The notes: generated by a model not told the origin, from the letters alone. DNA of 41,008 nucleotides from Phycisphaerales bacterium (GCA_013360695.1 JABWBC010000014.1:1-41008); one strand, 5' to 3'. Positions 19,370-29,166 are shown, numbered from the stretch's first letter. Program-made: numbers and translations.

Positions 19370-20689
19370 GTGATGCGACTGAGTCAGGACGTCATGGACC
19401 GACCCCTCCCCACCAATCCCGGCGCGATGCTGAACGCCGCCTTGGCCGGCACGCTCCCCGCGCCCTCGCCGCTCGCCGCACGCTGGCGGCTCGACAGGAA
19501 CCTCGTCTTCCTCAACTTCGGCTCCTACGGCGGGTGCCCCGACGACGTGCTCGCGGCCCACGACGACTATCGCGCCCGCGTGGAGCGCGACCCCGTCCGC
19601 TTCTTCAAGGTCGACCTCGAGCGCCTGCTCGACGGCGTGCGTGAAAAGGTCGCGCCCTTCGTCGGCTGCCGCCCGCAGGACCTCGCGCCCATCCGCAACG
19701 CAACGATCGCACTGGCGACGATCTTCTTTGCCACTCCCTTCCGCGAGGGCGACGAGGTCGTGACCAACAACCACGAATACTCGTCGGGCACCAACGAACT
19801 CGCGCGCCTGGCGGCCCGCACCGGGCTGCGCGTCGTGACGGCCGAGATCCCGTTCCCGATCACGGACCCCGCGCAGGCCGCGGACGCGATCATCGGGGCG
19901 ATCACGCCGCGGACGCGGCTCGTCGTGATGAGCCACGTCACGAGCTGCACGTCTCTGGTCATGCCGGTGGAGCGCGTGATCGCGGAGTGTCACGCCCGCG
20001 GGATCGACATCCTGATCGACGGCGCCCACGCGCCGGGCCAGATCGACCTCAACATCGAGAAGCTAAACCCGACCTATTACGTCGGGAGCTTCCACAAGTG
20101 GCTGTGCGCTCCCAAGGGCACGGGGTTCCTGTGGGTTCGCCCCGACCGCCAGGCGGCGGTCCGCAGCGCGATGCTCTCGAGCCGGGCCGCCAAGGTTCGA
20201 GATGACCGCCCGCTCTTCCTCCGCGATTTCGACTACATGGGGACCGACGACTACACGGGCATGCTGTGCGTGCCGCACGCGATCGAGGCGATGGCGAAGA
20301 TGATCCCGGGCGGCTGGGAGGAAATCCGCCGGCGGAACCGGTCGCTGGTGCTCGAGGCGCGCGAGGCGGTGTGCGCGATGGCGGGCCTGCGTCCCGCGTG
20401 CCCGGACTCGATGGTTGGCTCGATGGTGTCGCTGCCCCTGCCGGAGGCCGACGCGTCGCTCTCCGGGCGCGCGACGCTGTACGACGATCCGCTCCAGGAT
20501 GCGCTGCTGGAGAGGCACCGGGTGCAGGTCCCGATCTGGCGCCTCGGCGAGGGCACGCCCGCGAACCCCGGCGTCCGCATCATCCGCCTGAGCGCCCAGC
20601 TCTACAACTCAATCGAGCAGTACCGCTATCTCGGCGAGGCGCTGGTGAACGAACTCAACGCCGAGCGAGCCCTGAAGCAGACGGGGTGA
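19370..20689 (+). CDS. Aminotransferase class V family PLP-dependent enzyme, paralog of 17329-18576
   Basis: FLNFGSYGGCPDDVLAAHD...LIDGAHAPGQIDLNI...VGSFHKWLCAPKGTGFLWV. Confidence 0.9.
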   Translation: MMRLSQDVMDRPLPTNPGAMLNAALAGTLPAPSPLAARWRLDRNLVFLNFGSYGGCPDDVLAAHDDYRARVERDPVRFFKVDLERLLDGVREKVAPFVGCRPQDLAPIRNATIALATIFFATPFREGDEVVTNNHEYSSGTNELARLAARTGLRVVTAEIPFPITDPAQAADAIIGAITPRTRLVVMSHVTSCTSLVMPVERVIAECHARGIDILIDGAHAPGQIDLNIEKLNPTYYVGSFHKWLCAPKGTGFLWVRPDRQAAVRSAMLSSRAAKVRDDRPLFLRDFDYMGTDDYTGMLCVPHAIEAMAKMIPGGWEEIRRRNRSLVLEAREAVCAMAGLRPACPDSMVGSMVSLPLPEADASLSGRATLYDDPLQDALLERHRVQVPIWRLGEGTPANPGVRIIRLSAQLYNSIEQYRYLGEALVNELNAERALKQTG

Positions 20690-20756
20690 GTAAATCGTGA
20701 GTCGTGCGGACTTCGACCGGGACAGATGCTTTCTTCCCTGTCTCGCTGTCTCGCCG

Positions 20757-22064
20757 CTACTCCTTCGACGGCGCTTCCGCAGGCGCCGGCGCTTCTTCCT
20801 GCGGCTTGAGGCTCTCTCGCCACTGCGCGTCGAGCTCCGCGAAGCTCAGGTCAAAGATCGCCTTGCTCGCGTCGTCGATCGTTGAGCCGGTCGCCATCGC
20901 CTTCAGCCACGCGATCCGCTTCTCTCGCCCGAAGCGCTCGGAGATGTAGCCCAGCATCGCGTGCCCCTGGGTGTACACCATCTGCATGTCGCCCTGCTTG
21001 GTGTTGTGGAAGTCGCTCAGCGCCGCCCAGTCACGCAGGCGCCCGCTCTTGGCCATGCGGCGCACCGCGCGCTGCGCGAACTGCCCGTTGTCGGCGTAGT
21101 GCTCGCTCGACAGCTCCGCAACGCCCTCCAGCACCCACCACGGCGCGTCGTTGGCCTTGGGCCCGAGCTCGAACGTACAGACGTGCCCATACTCGTGCGC
21201 CAGCACGCTGGTCAGGCCCTCCTTGTCGGGGTGCGCCGAGGCGATGAGCTTGATGGACTCGCCCGGCTCGTTCCAGCCGCCAAGGCCGTCGGTGTAGCTG
21301 AGGTAGATCGACTGCTGCAGGTGCTGCATCGACGAATAGAGCTTGATCTCCTGCACGCGATCGATCGTGAGCGCGAAGCCCTCGTGGACGTGCGCGCGGA
21401 TGCCGGGCATGATCTCGCAGATTGTGGCCGCGATGTTCTCGCGCCCCGCGTCGAAGAAGACGCGAACTCCCTCTCGCTCCATCTCCTTCCAGTGCTCGCC
21501 CGCGTAGAGCCACTCGCCCTTGCGGTCGACGAATCGTCCCGCGTATTTCAGGAACCGGGCCGAGCCTCCGTCCTTGATCTTCCAGTTCATCGTGAGGTCG
21601 GCGATGATCTCGCCCGGGCCTTCCACGGACGACCCCTCAGCGCGGAAGTTCTCGGCCTTGATCGAGAACTCGCTCACCGGCTTGCGCTCCAGGTCCTTGG
21701 CCCAGTTCTTCTGCTCCTGCAGGAAGACCGGGTCGGCCCGGTCAACGCACGCCATGTAGCCCGCGATGTCCGTCGCGAGCACCGCCTTGGTCATCCGCTC
21801 GATCAGCAGGTTGAGCTTCGCGACCTCGGCGTCGGGCGCGGGAACCGGCTCCGGCGCGGCCTGGGGCTTGTCGGGCGCTTCGCCCGCCTTCGTCGCGCCG
21901 GGCGTTTGGGGATTCACCGGCGCGGGGGCCTTGGCGTCCTGCGCCATCGCGAAGCTCGGCGATCCACACGCCAGAATCGCCGCCAGCGCGGCCACGCCGA
22001 GCAATCTTCCCGCAACTCCCAACCCACCGGACATCCAGACTCGATCGAACCACTCCGTTCTCAT
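20757..22064 (-). CDS. Secreted gluzincin-type zinc metalloprotease-like protein
   Basis: Signal peptide; VLAHEYGHVCTFELGPKANDAPWWVLEGVAELSSE (HExxH plus downstream E). Confidence 0.82.
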   Translation of the reverse strand: MRTEWFDRVWMSGGLGVAGRLLGVAALAAILACGSPSFAMAQDAKAPAPVNPQTPGATKAGEAPDKPQAAPEPVPAPDAEVAKLNLLIERMTKAVLATDIAGYMACVDRADPVFLQEQKNWAKDLERKPVSEFSIKAENFRAEGSSVEGPGEIIADLTMNWKIKDGGSARFLKYAGRFVDRKGEWLYAGEHWKEMEREGVRVFFDAGRENIAATICEIMPGIRAHVHEGFALTIDRVQEIKLYSSMQHLQQSIYLSYTDGLGGWNEPGESIKLIASAHPDKEGLTSVLAHEYGHVCTFELGPKANDAPWWVLEGVAELSSEHYADNGQFAQRAVRRMAKSGRLRDWAALSDFHNTKQGDMQMVYTQGHAMLGYISERFGREKRIAWLKAMATGSTIDDASKAIFDLSFAELDAQWRESLKPQEEAPAPAEAPSKE

Positions 22065-22073
22065 GCTCGCTCC

Positions 22074-23276
22074 CTACTTGCGCTCGTCCTTGAGCGAATC
22101 GCGCCAGGCGCGATCAAGCTCATCGAATGACATGCCCAGTGCCGCCCGCGTCGCCTCATCGATCGACTTGCCGGACGCCGCGGACGCGATCCACGCGTTG
22201 CGCTTCTCGCGCCCGAACGTATCCGACACATACCCCATCAGGTGGTGCCCCTGCACGTACGCCAGATACTTGAACTCCTGGCGCGTGCTGTGGTAGACGG
22301 CCATGTCTTCCCATTTCGCAAGCCCCCCGGCCTTGGCGATCCCCCGCACCTGGCGATCGTTGCTCCCCGGCGGATCCCATTTCTCCGCGGCCAGTTCCGC
22401 CGCGCCCTCTGCCACCCACCACGGCAACTCGCTCGCCCGCTCGCCCAGCGCCCAGGTCGCAACGTGCCCGTACTCATGCGCGAACGCCCGCGTCCAGCTG
22501 CGCTCGCCCTCCGTGTAATTCGACATGAACTTAATCGACTCACCCGATTCGTTCCAGCCGCCCAGCACCGGGTCGGGCATCGAGAGATACACCGTCGCCT
22601 TCAGGTGGTCCATGTTCTCGTAGAGCTTGATGATCTGGTGCTTGGCCGCCGCCGGCGTGCCGACGATGCCGAAGCCCTCGTCGTCGTGCGCTTTGGCAAT
22701 TGGAAAGACGCGATCGATGATCGCCGCCGTCGCGTGTGTCTTGTCGTCGAGATATCGCACCTCATAGCCGGGACCGTGTATCCTCTTCCACACCTCGCCG
22801 GCGAATCGCCACATGCCGCCGGCGTCGCGCCGGAACTCGCACACCGGATACGCCGCGCGAACGTGCCTGGGTTCGCCCGTCATCTTCACGCCGTTCTGAT
22901 CGAACGGCATGTCATAGTCGATTGTGAACGCGACCTTCACCCAGACACGATTCTCAACACTCGCGAAATCTCCCTCCTCCGCCAGACGAAACTCGACGCG
23001 CGTCGGCGTGTGCAGCGTCAGGTCCTTGGCCATATTCCGCATCTCGCGCTCGAACTGCGGCTCGATGAAGTCGACGTGCTCCAGAAAAGCGCCCGCGTCG
23101 CCCCGCACCGCCGCCGAGCCCATCGACGACAGCATCGCCTCGACTTCAGCACGAAGCGGACCTCCGAGCGTCCCCAACTGCATCGGCGGCTTGTGGCCTT
23201 GCGCAACGCCCCACGTCGCTGTCAGAGCAAAGAAAAGGGCGAGCATTCTCGTGGCGGAGGGACCATTCTGCATCAC
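22074..23276 (-). CDS. Secreted gluzincin-type zinc metalloprotease-like protein, tandem paralog
   Basis: Signal peptide; AFAHEYGHVATWALGERASELPWWVAEGAAELAAE. Ends 9 nt before its paralog starts. Confidence 0.82.
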   Translation of the reverse strand: MMQNGPSATRMLALFFALTATWGVAQGHKPPMQLGTLGGPLRAEVEAMLSSMGSAAVRGDAGAFLEHVDFIEPQFEREMRNMAKDLTLHTPTRVEFRLAEEGDFASVENRVWVKVAFTIDYDMPFDQNGVKMTGEPRHVRAAYPVCEFRRDAGGMWRFAGEVWKRIHGPGYEVRYLDDKTHATAAIIDRVFPIAKAHDDEGFGIVGTPAAAKHQIIKLYENMDHLKATVYLSMPDPVLGGWNESGESIKFMSNYTEGERSWTRAFAHEYGHVATWALGERASELPWWVAEGAAELAAEKWDPPGSNDRQVRGIAKAGGLAKWEDMAVYHSTRQEFKYLAYVQGHHLMGYVSDTFGREKRNAWIASAASGKSIDEATRAALGMSFDELDRAWRDSLKDERK

Positions 23277-23324
23277 TCCATCCTACCGAATTAGCCGCGA
23301 ATCCGATGCGGGATTTCGCCGCCC

Positions 23325-24248
23325 TCACCCGCCCAATTCTTCTTCCCACTCCTCGATGGTCCGCGGCCAATCGTCCTTCAGCAAGCGCGACAGCGACCGA
23401 TCCGCCAGGACCCGCCCGTCCGTCTGGCAACCCGGGCAGTAATTGGTTTCGTTCTCGGCGTGGACGATGCGCTGCACCGGGCTTGCGCACAACGGGCAAG
23501 GCAGGCCGTAGCGGCCATGCACCGCAAAGTCGGGGCGGAACGCCGTGATCTCCCCCGGACCCGGGAAACGCCCGCCGCCCGGCGAGTCGAGCCCGAACTG
23601 CGCGCGGAGTCGATCGGTCCAACGCACCAGCGTCTCACGGCACGCGCTCGCCAGCCTTGCCACGCCGTCTTCCGGCAAGGACCGCGTCAGCGAAACCGGG
23701 CTCAGGCGTGCGGCGTGGAGGATCTCGTCGGAGTAGGCGTTTCCGATGCCATCGAACAGCCGCGGCGTCGTCAAGGCCCGCTTCAGCGTGCGGTTCTCGC
23801 TCAGCAATCGCGCTCGAAACTCGCCCTCAGAACACGTCAGCACGTCGAGCCCCCGGGCGTTGAGCGTCTCGAGCGAGGATCGCCCGCGCAGCACGTGCAT
23901 CGCGGCCCGTTTCTTCGTGCTCGCCTCGGTCATCAGCAGCACACCCTCGCCAAAGTCGATCGACGCGAGGTCGATCTTGCTCCTGGGGCGTGTGCCCGGA
24001 GTCTTCCAGAGCAGCCTCCCCGCGATCATGAGGTGGATCGCCACGAATTGCTCGTCCTCCAGTTCCAGGATGAGTCGCTTGCCCGAGCGATGCACGCCGA
24101 CGCACTCCCGACCTTCGCAGGACTCGGGGGGCGGCTCGAACGTTCGCAGCAGAAACGCCCCGCGGATTGAAAGCCGTTCCACGCGACGCCCAATCACCCG
24201 GGCACGCAGGGCGTCGCGATAGACCATGATGTCCGGCAGTTCGGGCAT
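23325..24248 (-). CDS. Fpg/Nei family DNA glycosylase
   Basis: N-terminal MPELPDI (catalytic Pro/Glu), HRSGKRLILEL, GIGNAYSDEILHAARLSP, C-terminal zinc finger CPLC...CPGCQTDGR. Confidence 0.92.
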   Translation of the reverse strand: MPELPDIMVYRDALRARVIGRRVERLSIRGAFLLRTFEPPPESCEGRECVGVHRSGKRLILELEDEQFVAIHLMIAGRLLWKTPGTRPRSKIDLASIDFGEGVLLMTEASTKKRAAMHVLRGRSSLETLNARGLDVLTCSEGEFRARLLSENRTLKRALTTPRLFDGIGNAYSDEILHAARLSPVSLTRSLPEDGVARLASACRETLVRWTDRLRAQFGLDSPGGGRFPGPGEITAFRPDFAVHGRYGLPCPLCASPVQRIVHAENETNYCPGCQTDGRVLADRSLSRLLKDDWPRTIEEWEEELGG

Positions 24249-24373
24249 CGGTCGGGATGGTATCCGCCCCGGAAAATCGTGCTGGATCGTGAAACCCGGC
24301 GAAGTTAGTGGGGTATAACTTGGCCACCGGCCGCACGCACGCCGCCATCGCCGGTCAAGTGTTGGGGGACATC

Positions 24374-24814
24374 ATGAATCTCGATTGTTCGTCGTTCGTC
24401 CGCCGTTCCATGCTCGTTGGGACGCTTGCCCTGTCGGGCGTCGCGGGGCTGGCTGTGCCGGGCTGCATCATCGTCGCGGGTGACCGCTATTCCGACTACG
24501 ACGGTGAGCATTCAAGCCGTCGCGCGCCGATGCTGGGCGTGGAACTCGCCGGAGTTTCCAGCGCCACCGCGACCCAGGCGGGCGTCGACGCGTCGCGGAC
24601 CTGCATCATCACGCACGTCGTTTCAAACTCCGCCGCCGAACGTGCCGGCCTGCAGAAGTACGACATCATCACGCACCTGGACGGGAAGGACTGGGCCACC
24701 ACCTCCGCGGTGCGCGAGGCCGTTCGCTCGAAGCGCGAGGGCGAGACGCTCGTCGTCGGCTTTGTCCGCGCGGGCAAGGCGTGCGAGGCCACGGCGACGA
24801 TCGGCGCGAAGTAG
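24374..24814 (+). CDS. PDZ-domain lipoprotein
   Basis: Signal/lipobox-like LSGVAGLAVPGC; PDZ core CIITHVVSNSAAERAGLQKYDIITHLDGKDW. Confidence 0.8.
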   Translation: MNLDCSSFVRRSMLVGTLALSGVAGLAVPGCIIVAGDRYSDYDGEHSSRRAPMLGVELAGVSSATATQAGVDASRTCIITHVVSNSAAERAGLQKYDIITHLDGKDWATTSAVREAVRSKREGETLVVGFVRAGKACEATATIGAK

Positions 24815-24938
24815 CGCGAGATTGCGGCCGCATCTGCGTTTCGGGCGATCCGGCTGTCCCCGCCGAAACGATCCCTACTTCGCTGGGCAATGGCGGTCAG
24901 GTCCGCCACTTCGCGCCTTTGTCCCTTTGTCTCTGCAT

Positions 24939-26243
24939 TCATTCACCCCGCTGCCCGATCCCTGATGCCCCGCTTCCCGCCTTCATGCGTCGGTGCAGCT
25001 GCCACATCTGGATCGCCGACCACGCGTACGCCGCCGCCGCCAGCGCGAGCGGGATCTCGAATCGCCCGAACATCGCGTACAGGAGCACGCCAAGTCCCTG
25101 GAAGATCTTTCCGCGGATGCCCACCAGCGTCGCATGGATCGCGACGTACTGCGGCACCTTGTCGGGCGAAGGGGCCAGCGACACGGGCCCAAGCATCCAG
25201 CCGACGGACGCGCCCGCGTGGGCCATGCCGTAGAGCACGCTGCTGATCAGCAGGTCGTGGTCGTTCCGCGCCAGCATGTACCCGATCGGATAGACCGTGA
25301 GCAGCGCGAACGAGAGCCCCGTGCTGCGCACCGCGCCCAGGCGATCCATCAGCAACCCCGCCGGGTACAGCATGACGACGATGGCCGCGAGGTAGGCGAC
25401 GTGCGTTGATTCCGCGACTTTGTCATACGGCAGGTTCAGCTTGTCGGTGACGAGCAATGGCAGGAGCGCATAGCAGATCATCCACCCCACGCCGTACGTC
25501 ATGTACGCCGCTTCGTACCGCGCAAACACCGGGTCGGCCTTCAGGATCTGGCTCATGTGCGCGACCGGCTCGATCAACCGCCTGATCCTGCCGCGCTCGT
25601 CGGCACCCTTGATCACGCGGTCGCCCGCGTGCCCCGAGAGATGCGAGACCCAGATGAACACCAGCACGCCGACGAGCTGCAGACCCGCGATCTGCGGCAG
25701 ATACACGCGAAACGCCTGCGAGTCGCGGTTCAACCACTCGCCGATCGCGTAGCCCATGACGGCACTCACGACCATCGAGCCGCCCCACAGGATGCTGTAC
25801 ATCCGCCCGCGCACCCGCTCCGGATACAGCGATCGCAACAGTCCGCCCGCCGCGGGATGGAACCCCGCGCCGCCCACGCTCGCGATCAGGTGCGGCACGA
25901 GCAACTGCCAGTAGCTGTGCGCGAAGGCAACCAGCGCCATCGGCAGGCACCCGATCGCCCAATACACCAGCAGGTAGCGCGACATCGACCGCCGCGAAAA
26001 ATAATCGTTCCAGAAGATCGACAGGCTGAACAGGATCGTCGGGGCGGCGGTCACCACCAGCGTCTCGAGTTTGTTCGCACCAAACTCCCGCCGCGCCAGC
26101 ACCGGCAGCATGAACATCACCGCCATCGCGGTCGATTGGATCAGTCCGACGCCCAGCAGGTGCAACGCGGCCATGGAAAGTGACACCCGCTCGCCGCCGC
26201 CACGCTCCGTCGAAGTTGTCGTCGATTCAGTCTTCAAGCTCAC
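24939..26243 (-). CDS. MFS transporter
   Basis: 12-TM-like hydrophobic pattern; LIASVGGAGFHPAAGGLLRSLYPERVRGRMYSILWGGSMV; LLMDRLGAVRSTGLSFALL. Confidence 0.82.
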   Translation of the reverse strand: MSLKTESTTTSTERGGGERVSLSMAALHLLGVGLIQSTAMAVMFMLPVLARREFGANKLETLVVTAAPTILFSLSIFWNDYFSRRSMSRYLLVYWAIGCLPMALVAFAHSYWQLLVPHLIASVGGAGFHPAAGGLLRSLYPERVRGRMYSILWGGSMVVSAVMGYAIGEWLNRDSQAFRVYLPQIAGLQLVGVLVFIWVSHLSGHAGDRVIKGADERGRIRRLIEPVAHMSQILKADPVFARYEAAYMTYGVGWMICYALLPLLVTDKLNLPYDKVAESTHVAYLAAIVVMLYPAGLLMDRLGAVRSTGLSFALLTVYPIGYMLARNDHDLLISSVLYGMAHAGASVGWMLGPVSLAPSPDKVPQYVAIHATLVGIRGKIFQGLGVLLYAMFGRFEIPLALAAAAYAWSAIQMWQLHRRMKAGSGASGIGQRGE

Positions 26244-26313
26244 CCAACTCGATTCCGTTTGCCCCGACTCCGCTCACATGGCCACCCGACCGCTTGAGCA
26301 CCCGGCCACCCCT

Positions 26314-26778
26314 TCAGAACTTCCTCACCATCATCACCCCGACAATCACGAGCAGGACCCCCGCGACGCGCCCCGGCGTGATCGCCCGCATCTCCAGCCC
26401 CATGTGCCCGAACTGATCGATCACCAGCGACGCCACAAGCTGCCCCGCGACCATCGCCGTCAGATAGCTCGCCGAGCCCATCTTCGGCACCAGGATCAGC
26501 GCCAGCGTCACAAAGAACGCGCCGCACAACCCGCCCAGCCACATCCACCACGGCCCGACCGCCAGCTTCGCGCCCTCCGGCATTCCCGGCCGGAAGATCA
26601 GCACCACGATCGTCATCGCGAGCAGGCCCACCGCGAAGTTGATGAACCCGCCCCACGCGCTCGCGCCGGCGTGGGCCGCAAACTTCGCGTTCACGCCCGG
26701 CTGGTACGCCGTCACCACGCCCGCGAGCATCGCCAGCAGCACGTAGAACATATCGACGCCGATCGATCCCTTGGGCAT
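26314..26778 (-). CDS. DMT family transporter (YdcZ-like)
   Basis: YVLLAMLAGVVTAYQPGVNAKFAAHAGASAWGGFINFAVGLLAM...LVASLVIDQFGHMGLEMRAITPGRVAGVLLVIVGVMMVRKF. Confidence 0.88.
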   Translation of the reverse strand: MPKGSIGVDMFYVLLAMLAGVVTAYQPGVNAKFAAHAGASAWGGFINFAVGLLAMTIVVLIFRPGMPEGAKLAVGPWWMWLGGLCGAFFVTLALILVPKMGSASYLTAMVAGQLVASLVIDQFGHMGLEMRAITPGRVAGVLLVIVGVMMVRKF

Positions 26779-26912
26779 GGGCGGAGGGTAGGAGAAGCCG
26801 GCTGCGGGAGGCACGGGCGCCGCGATCCCGCCCGACCCGCACGTCCACATTCACGCCGCCCCGCGCCCCGCCCCGGATTCTGTATCCTCATCCGCGGAAC
26901 ACGGAGCCACGC

Positions 26913-28484
26913 ATGTCCCACCAGGTCGAATCCAAGCACAACCTCTTCGTCGTCATCGGCGCGTCCTCCGCCGGCACGCTCATCGAGTGGTACGACTTCT
27001 ACATCTTCGGCTCCCTCGCCACCATCATCGCCACGCAGTTCTTCCCCAAGGACAACCCCACCGCCGCCTTCCTCTCGACCCTCGCCACCTTCGCCGCGGG
27101 CTTCGTCGTTCGCCCCTTCGGCGCGATCTTCTTCGGCCGCCTCGGCGACATCATCGGGCGAAAGTACACCTTCCTCGTCACGCTCATTCTCATGGGCGGC
27201 TCCACCTTCGCGATCGGTCTGGTCCCCGACTACGACACCATCGGCGTCCTCGCGCCCATCATCGTGCTCCTGCTCCGACTGCTGCAGGGCCTCGCGCTCG
27301 GTGGGGAATACGGCGGGGCGGCGACGTATGTCGCGGAGCACGCGCCCGATCATCGCCGCGGCTACTACACCAGCTGGATCCAGACCACCGCGACGCTCGG
27401 CCTGTTCGTTTCGCTCGGCGTGATCCTCGGCTGCCGCCTCAGCATGGGCGAGGACAAGTTCGCATCGTGGGGCTGGCGCGTGCCGTTCATCCTCTCGATC
27501 GTGCTCGTGCTGCTCAGCTACATCCTGCGGATGAAGCTGCGCGAGTCGCCGCTCTTCCAGAAGATGAAGGCCGAGGGCAAGGGATCGAAGAACCCGCTCG
27601 CCGAGTCCTTCGGCAACTGGGCCAATCTCAAGATGGTCCTGCTCGCGCTCTTCGGCGCGACCGCCGGCCAGGGCGTCGTCTGGTACACCGGCCAGTTCTA
27701 TGCCCTCACGTTCCTGCAGAAATCGCTCGGCGTCGACATGGTCGCCGCCAACACCATCATCGCCTGCGCCCTCGTCGTCGCCACGCCGTTCTTCATCGTC
27801 TTCGGCGGGCTCTCCGACCGCATCGGGCGCAAGCCCATCATGATGACCGGCTGCCTGCTCGCGATTCTCACCTACCTGCCGATCTATCACGCGATGGCCC
27901 GGGCCGTCGACCTCTCCACCAAGACCGAGGTCGTCGCGACCGCCACCGAACCCGCCGCGGGGCTCACCTCCAGCACCACCACCACCGACGACACCAAGAA
28001 CCTGAAGACCGTCGTCAACAAGTCAACCAAGAGCTACACCGACGGCACGCGGGCCCTCACCACCACCACGACCACGAGCAAGCTCGACGGCAGCGACGCT
28101 AAGACCGCCAGTTCCACCAGCATCAAGCCCGGCCGCGCACCCAGCTTCATGCTCGGCCTCTTCATCTTCATCCAGGTGCTCTACGTCACGATGGTCTACG
28201 GCCCGATCGCCGCCTTCCTCGTCGAGCTCTTCCCCACACGCATCCGCTACACCTCGATGTCGCTCCCCTATCACATCGGCAACGGCGTCTTCGGCGGGCT
28301 CGTCCCCTTCATCGCCACCTGGCTCGCGTCCTCATCGCTCGCAAGGCAGGGCGGCACGCTCGCCGACCTCGCGGGCGGCCCGATGTTCGTGGGCCTGCTC
28401 TATCCCATGACCATCGCCGCGATGACCCTGGCCGTCGGCACGATTCTGATCCGCGAGACGAAGAACAGGGCGATTGAGGAGTGA
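26913..28484 (+). CDS. MFS transporter, metabolite:H+ symporter (MHS/ProP-like) type
   Basis: GASSAGTLIEWYDFYIFGSLA...FGRLGDIIGRKYTFLVTL...RLLQGLALGGEYGGAATYVAEHAPDHRRGYYTSWIQT. Confidence 0.92.
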   Translation: MSHQVESKHNLFVVIGASSAGTLIEWYDFYIFGSLATIIATQFFPKDNPTAAFLSTLATFAAGFVVRPFGAIFFGRLGDIIGRKYTFLVTLILMGGSTFAIGLVPDYDTIGVLAPIIVLLLRLLQGLALGGEYGGAATYVAEHAPDHRRGYYTSWIQTTATLGLFVSLGVILGCRLSMGEDKFASWGWRVPFILSIVLVLLSYILRMKLRESPLFQKMKAEGKGSKNPLAESFGNWANLKMVLLALFGATAGQGVVWYTGQFYALTFLQKSLGVDMVAANTIIACALVVATPFFIVFGGLSDRIGRKPIMMTGCLLAILTYLPIYHAMARAVDLSTKTEVVATATEPAAGLTSSTTTTDDTKNLKTVVNKSTKSYTDGTRALTTTTTTSKLDGSDAKTASSTSIKPGRAPSFMLGLFIFIQVLYVTMVYGPIAAFLVELFPTRIRYTSMSLPYHIGNGVFGGLVPFIATWLASSSLARQGGTLADLAGGPMFVGLLYPMTIAAMTLAVGTILIRETKNRAIEE

Positions 28485-28521
28485 CGGAAAGAGAGAAATC
28501 TGCTTGAACGGACCGTGCATC

Positions 28522-29166
28522 TCACCGCATTCCCCGATTTAGCAACTCTAACTCCCAACTCATGTTCGCTCGCGCCGCCGCTTCGAGCCTATCCCGAATG
28601 ACGTCCGTCGTGAAGACTCGCGGCCTATCCAGCATGCTCTTCAAGAACTTCGACCTCCCGGCCCGAAATCTCTCGTCATCTACAAACCGGTACTCCGAGC
28701 GAATCTGAGAGCGATACGCGTCATACCGCTCCCGAGCGGAGCCGAGTATGGACAGATCGATATCGACCACGATCGATTCGTCCAATGACCCAGGCGGCTC
28801 ACGGTGTCTCGTCGCCAAGACCAGATTGCGCACCGCAGCCTGACATTCGATCGACGCGCCGATCTCCCTCAGCATCACCATGGCAACGTCCGCACTCAAT
28901 TCCTCGTTGTCATTGGCGGCAGCGTTGTAGACGCAATCATGCAGCCAAAGCGCGATCTCGACTCGGTCGGTACTCTGTGCTTCTGCCTTTACACGATCGA
29001 ACAGATCGAGACAATCCGCGATGTGCGTCAAGGAGTGATACTCGCGCGAGGGATGGTTGTAGAGTGCCACGAGAATGAGCCACATCGTCCGCGCGTCGCC
29101 CCGGTCACCCAACCTCTCAAGGAGCCCCGTCCACCTGTTCACCATGGAGTCGGACAAGGTCGTCAT
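28522..29166 (-). CDS. HD-superfamily predicted metal-dependent phosphohydrolase
   Basis: YNHPSREYHSLTHIADCLDLFD...ALWLHDCVYNAAANDNEELSADVAMVML; HD signature. Confidence 0.85.
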   Translation of the reverse strand: MTTLSDSMVNRWTGLLERLGDRGDARTMWLILVALYNHPSREYHSLTHIADCLDLFDRVKAEAQSTDRVEIALWLHDCVYNAAANDNEELSADVAMVMLREIGASIECQAAVRNLVLATRHREPPGSLDESIVVDIDLSILGSARERYDAYRSQIRSEYRFVDDERFRAGRSKFLKSMLDRPRVFTTDVIRDRLEAAARANMSWELELLNRGMR

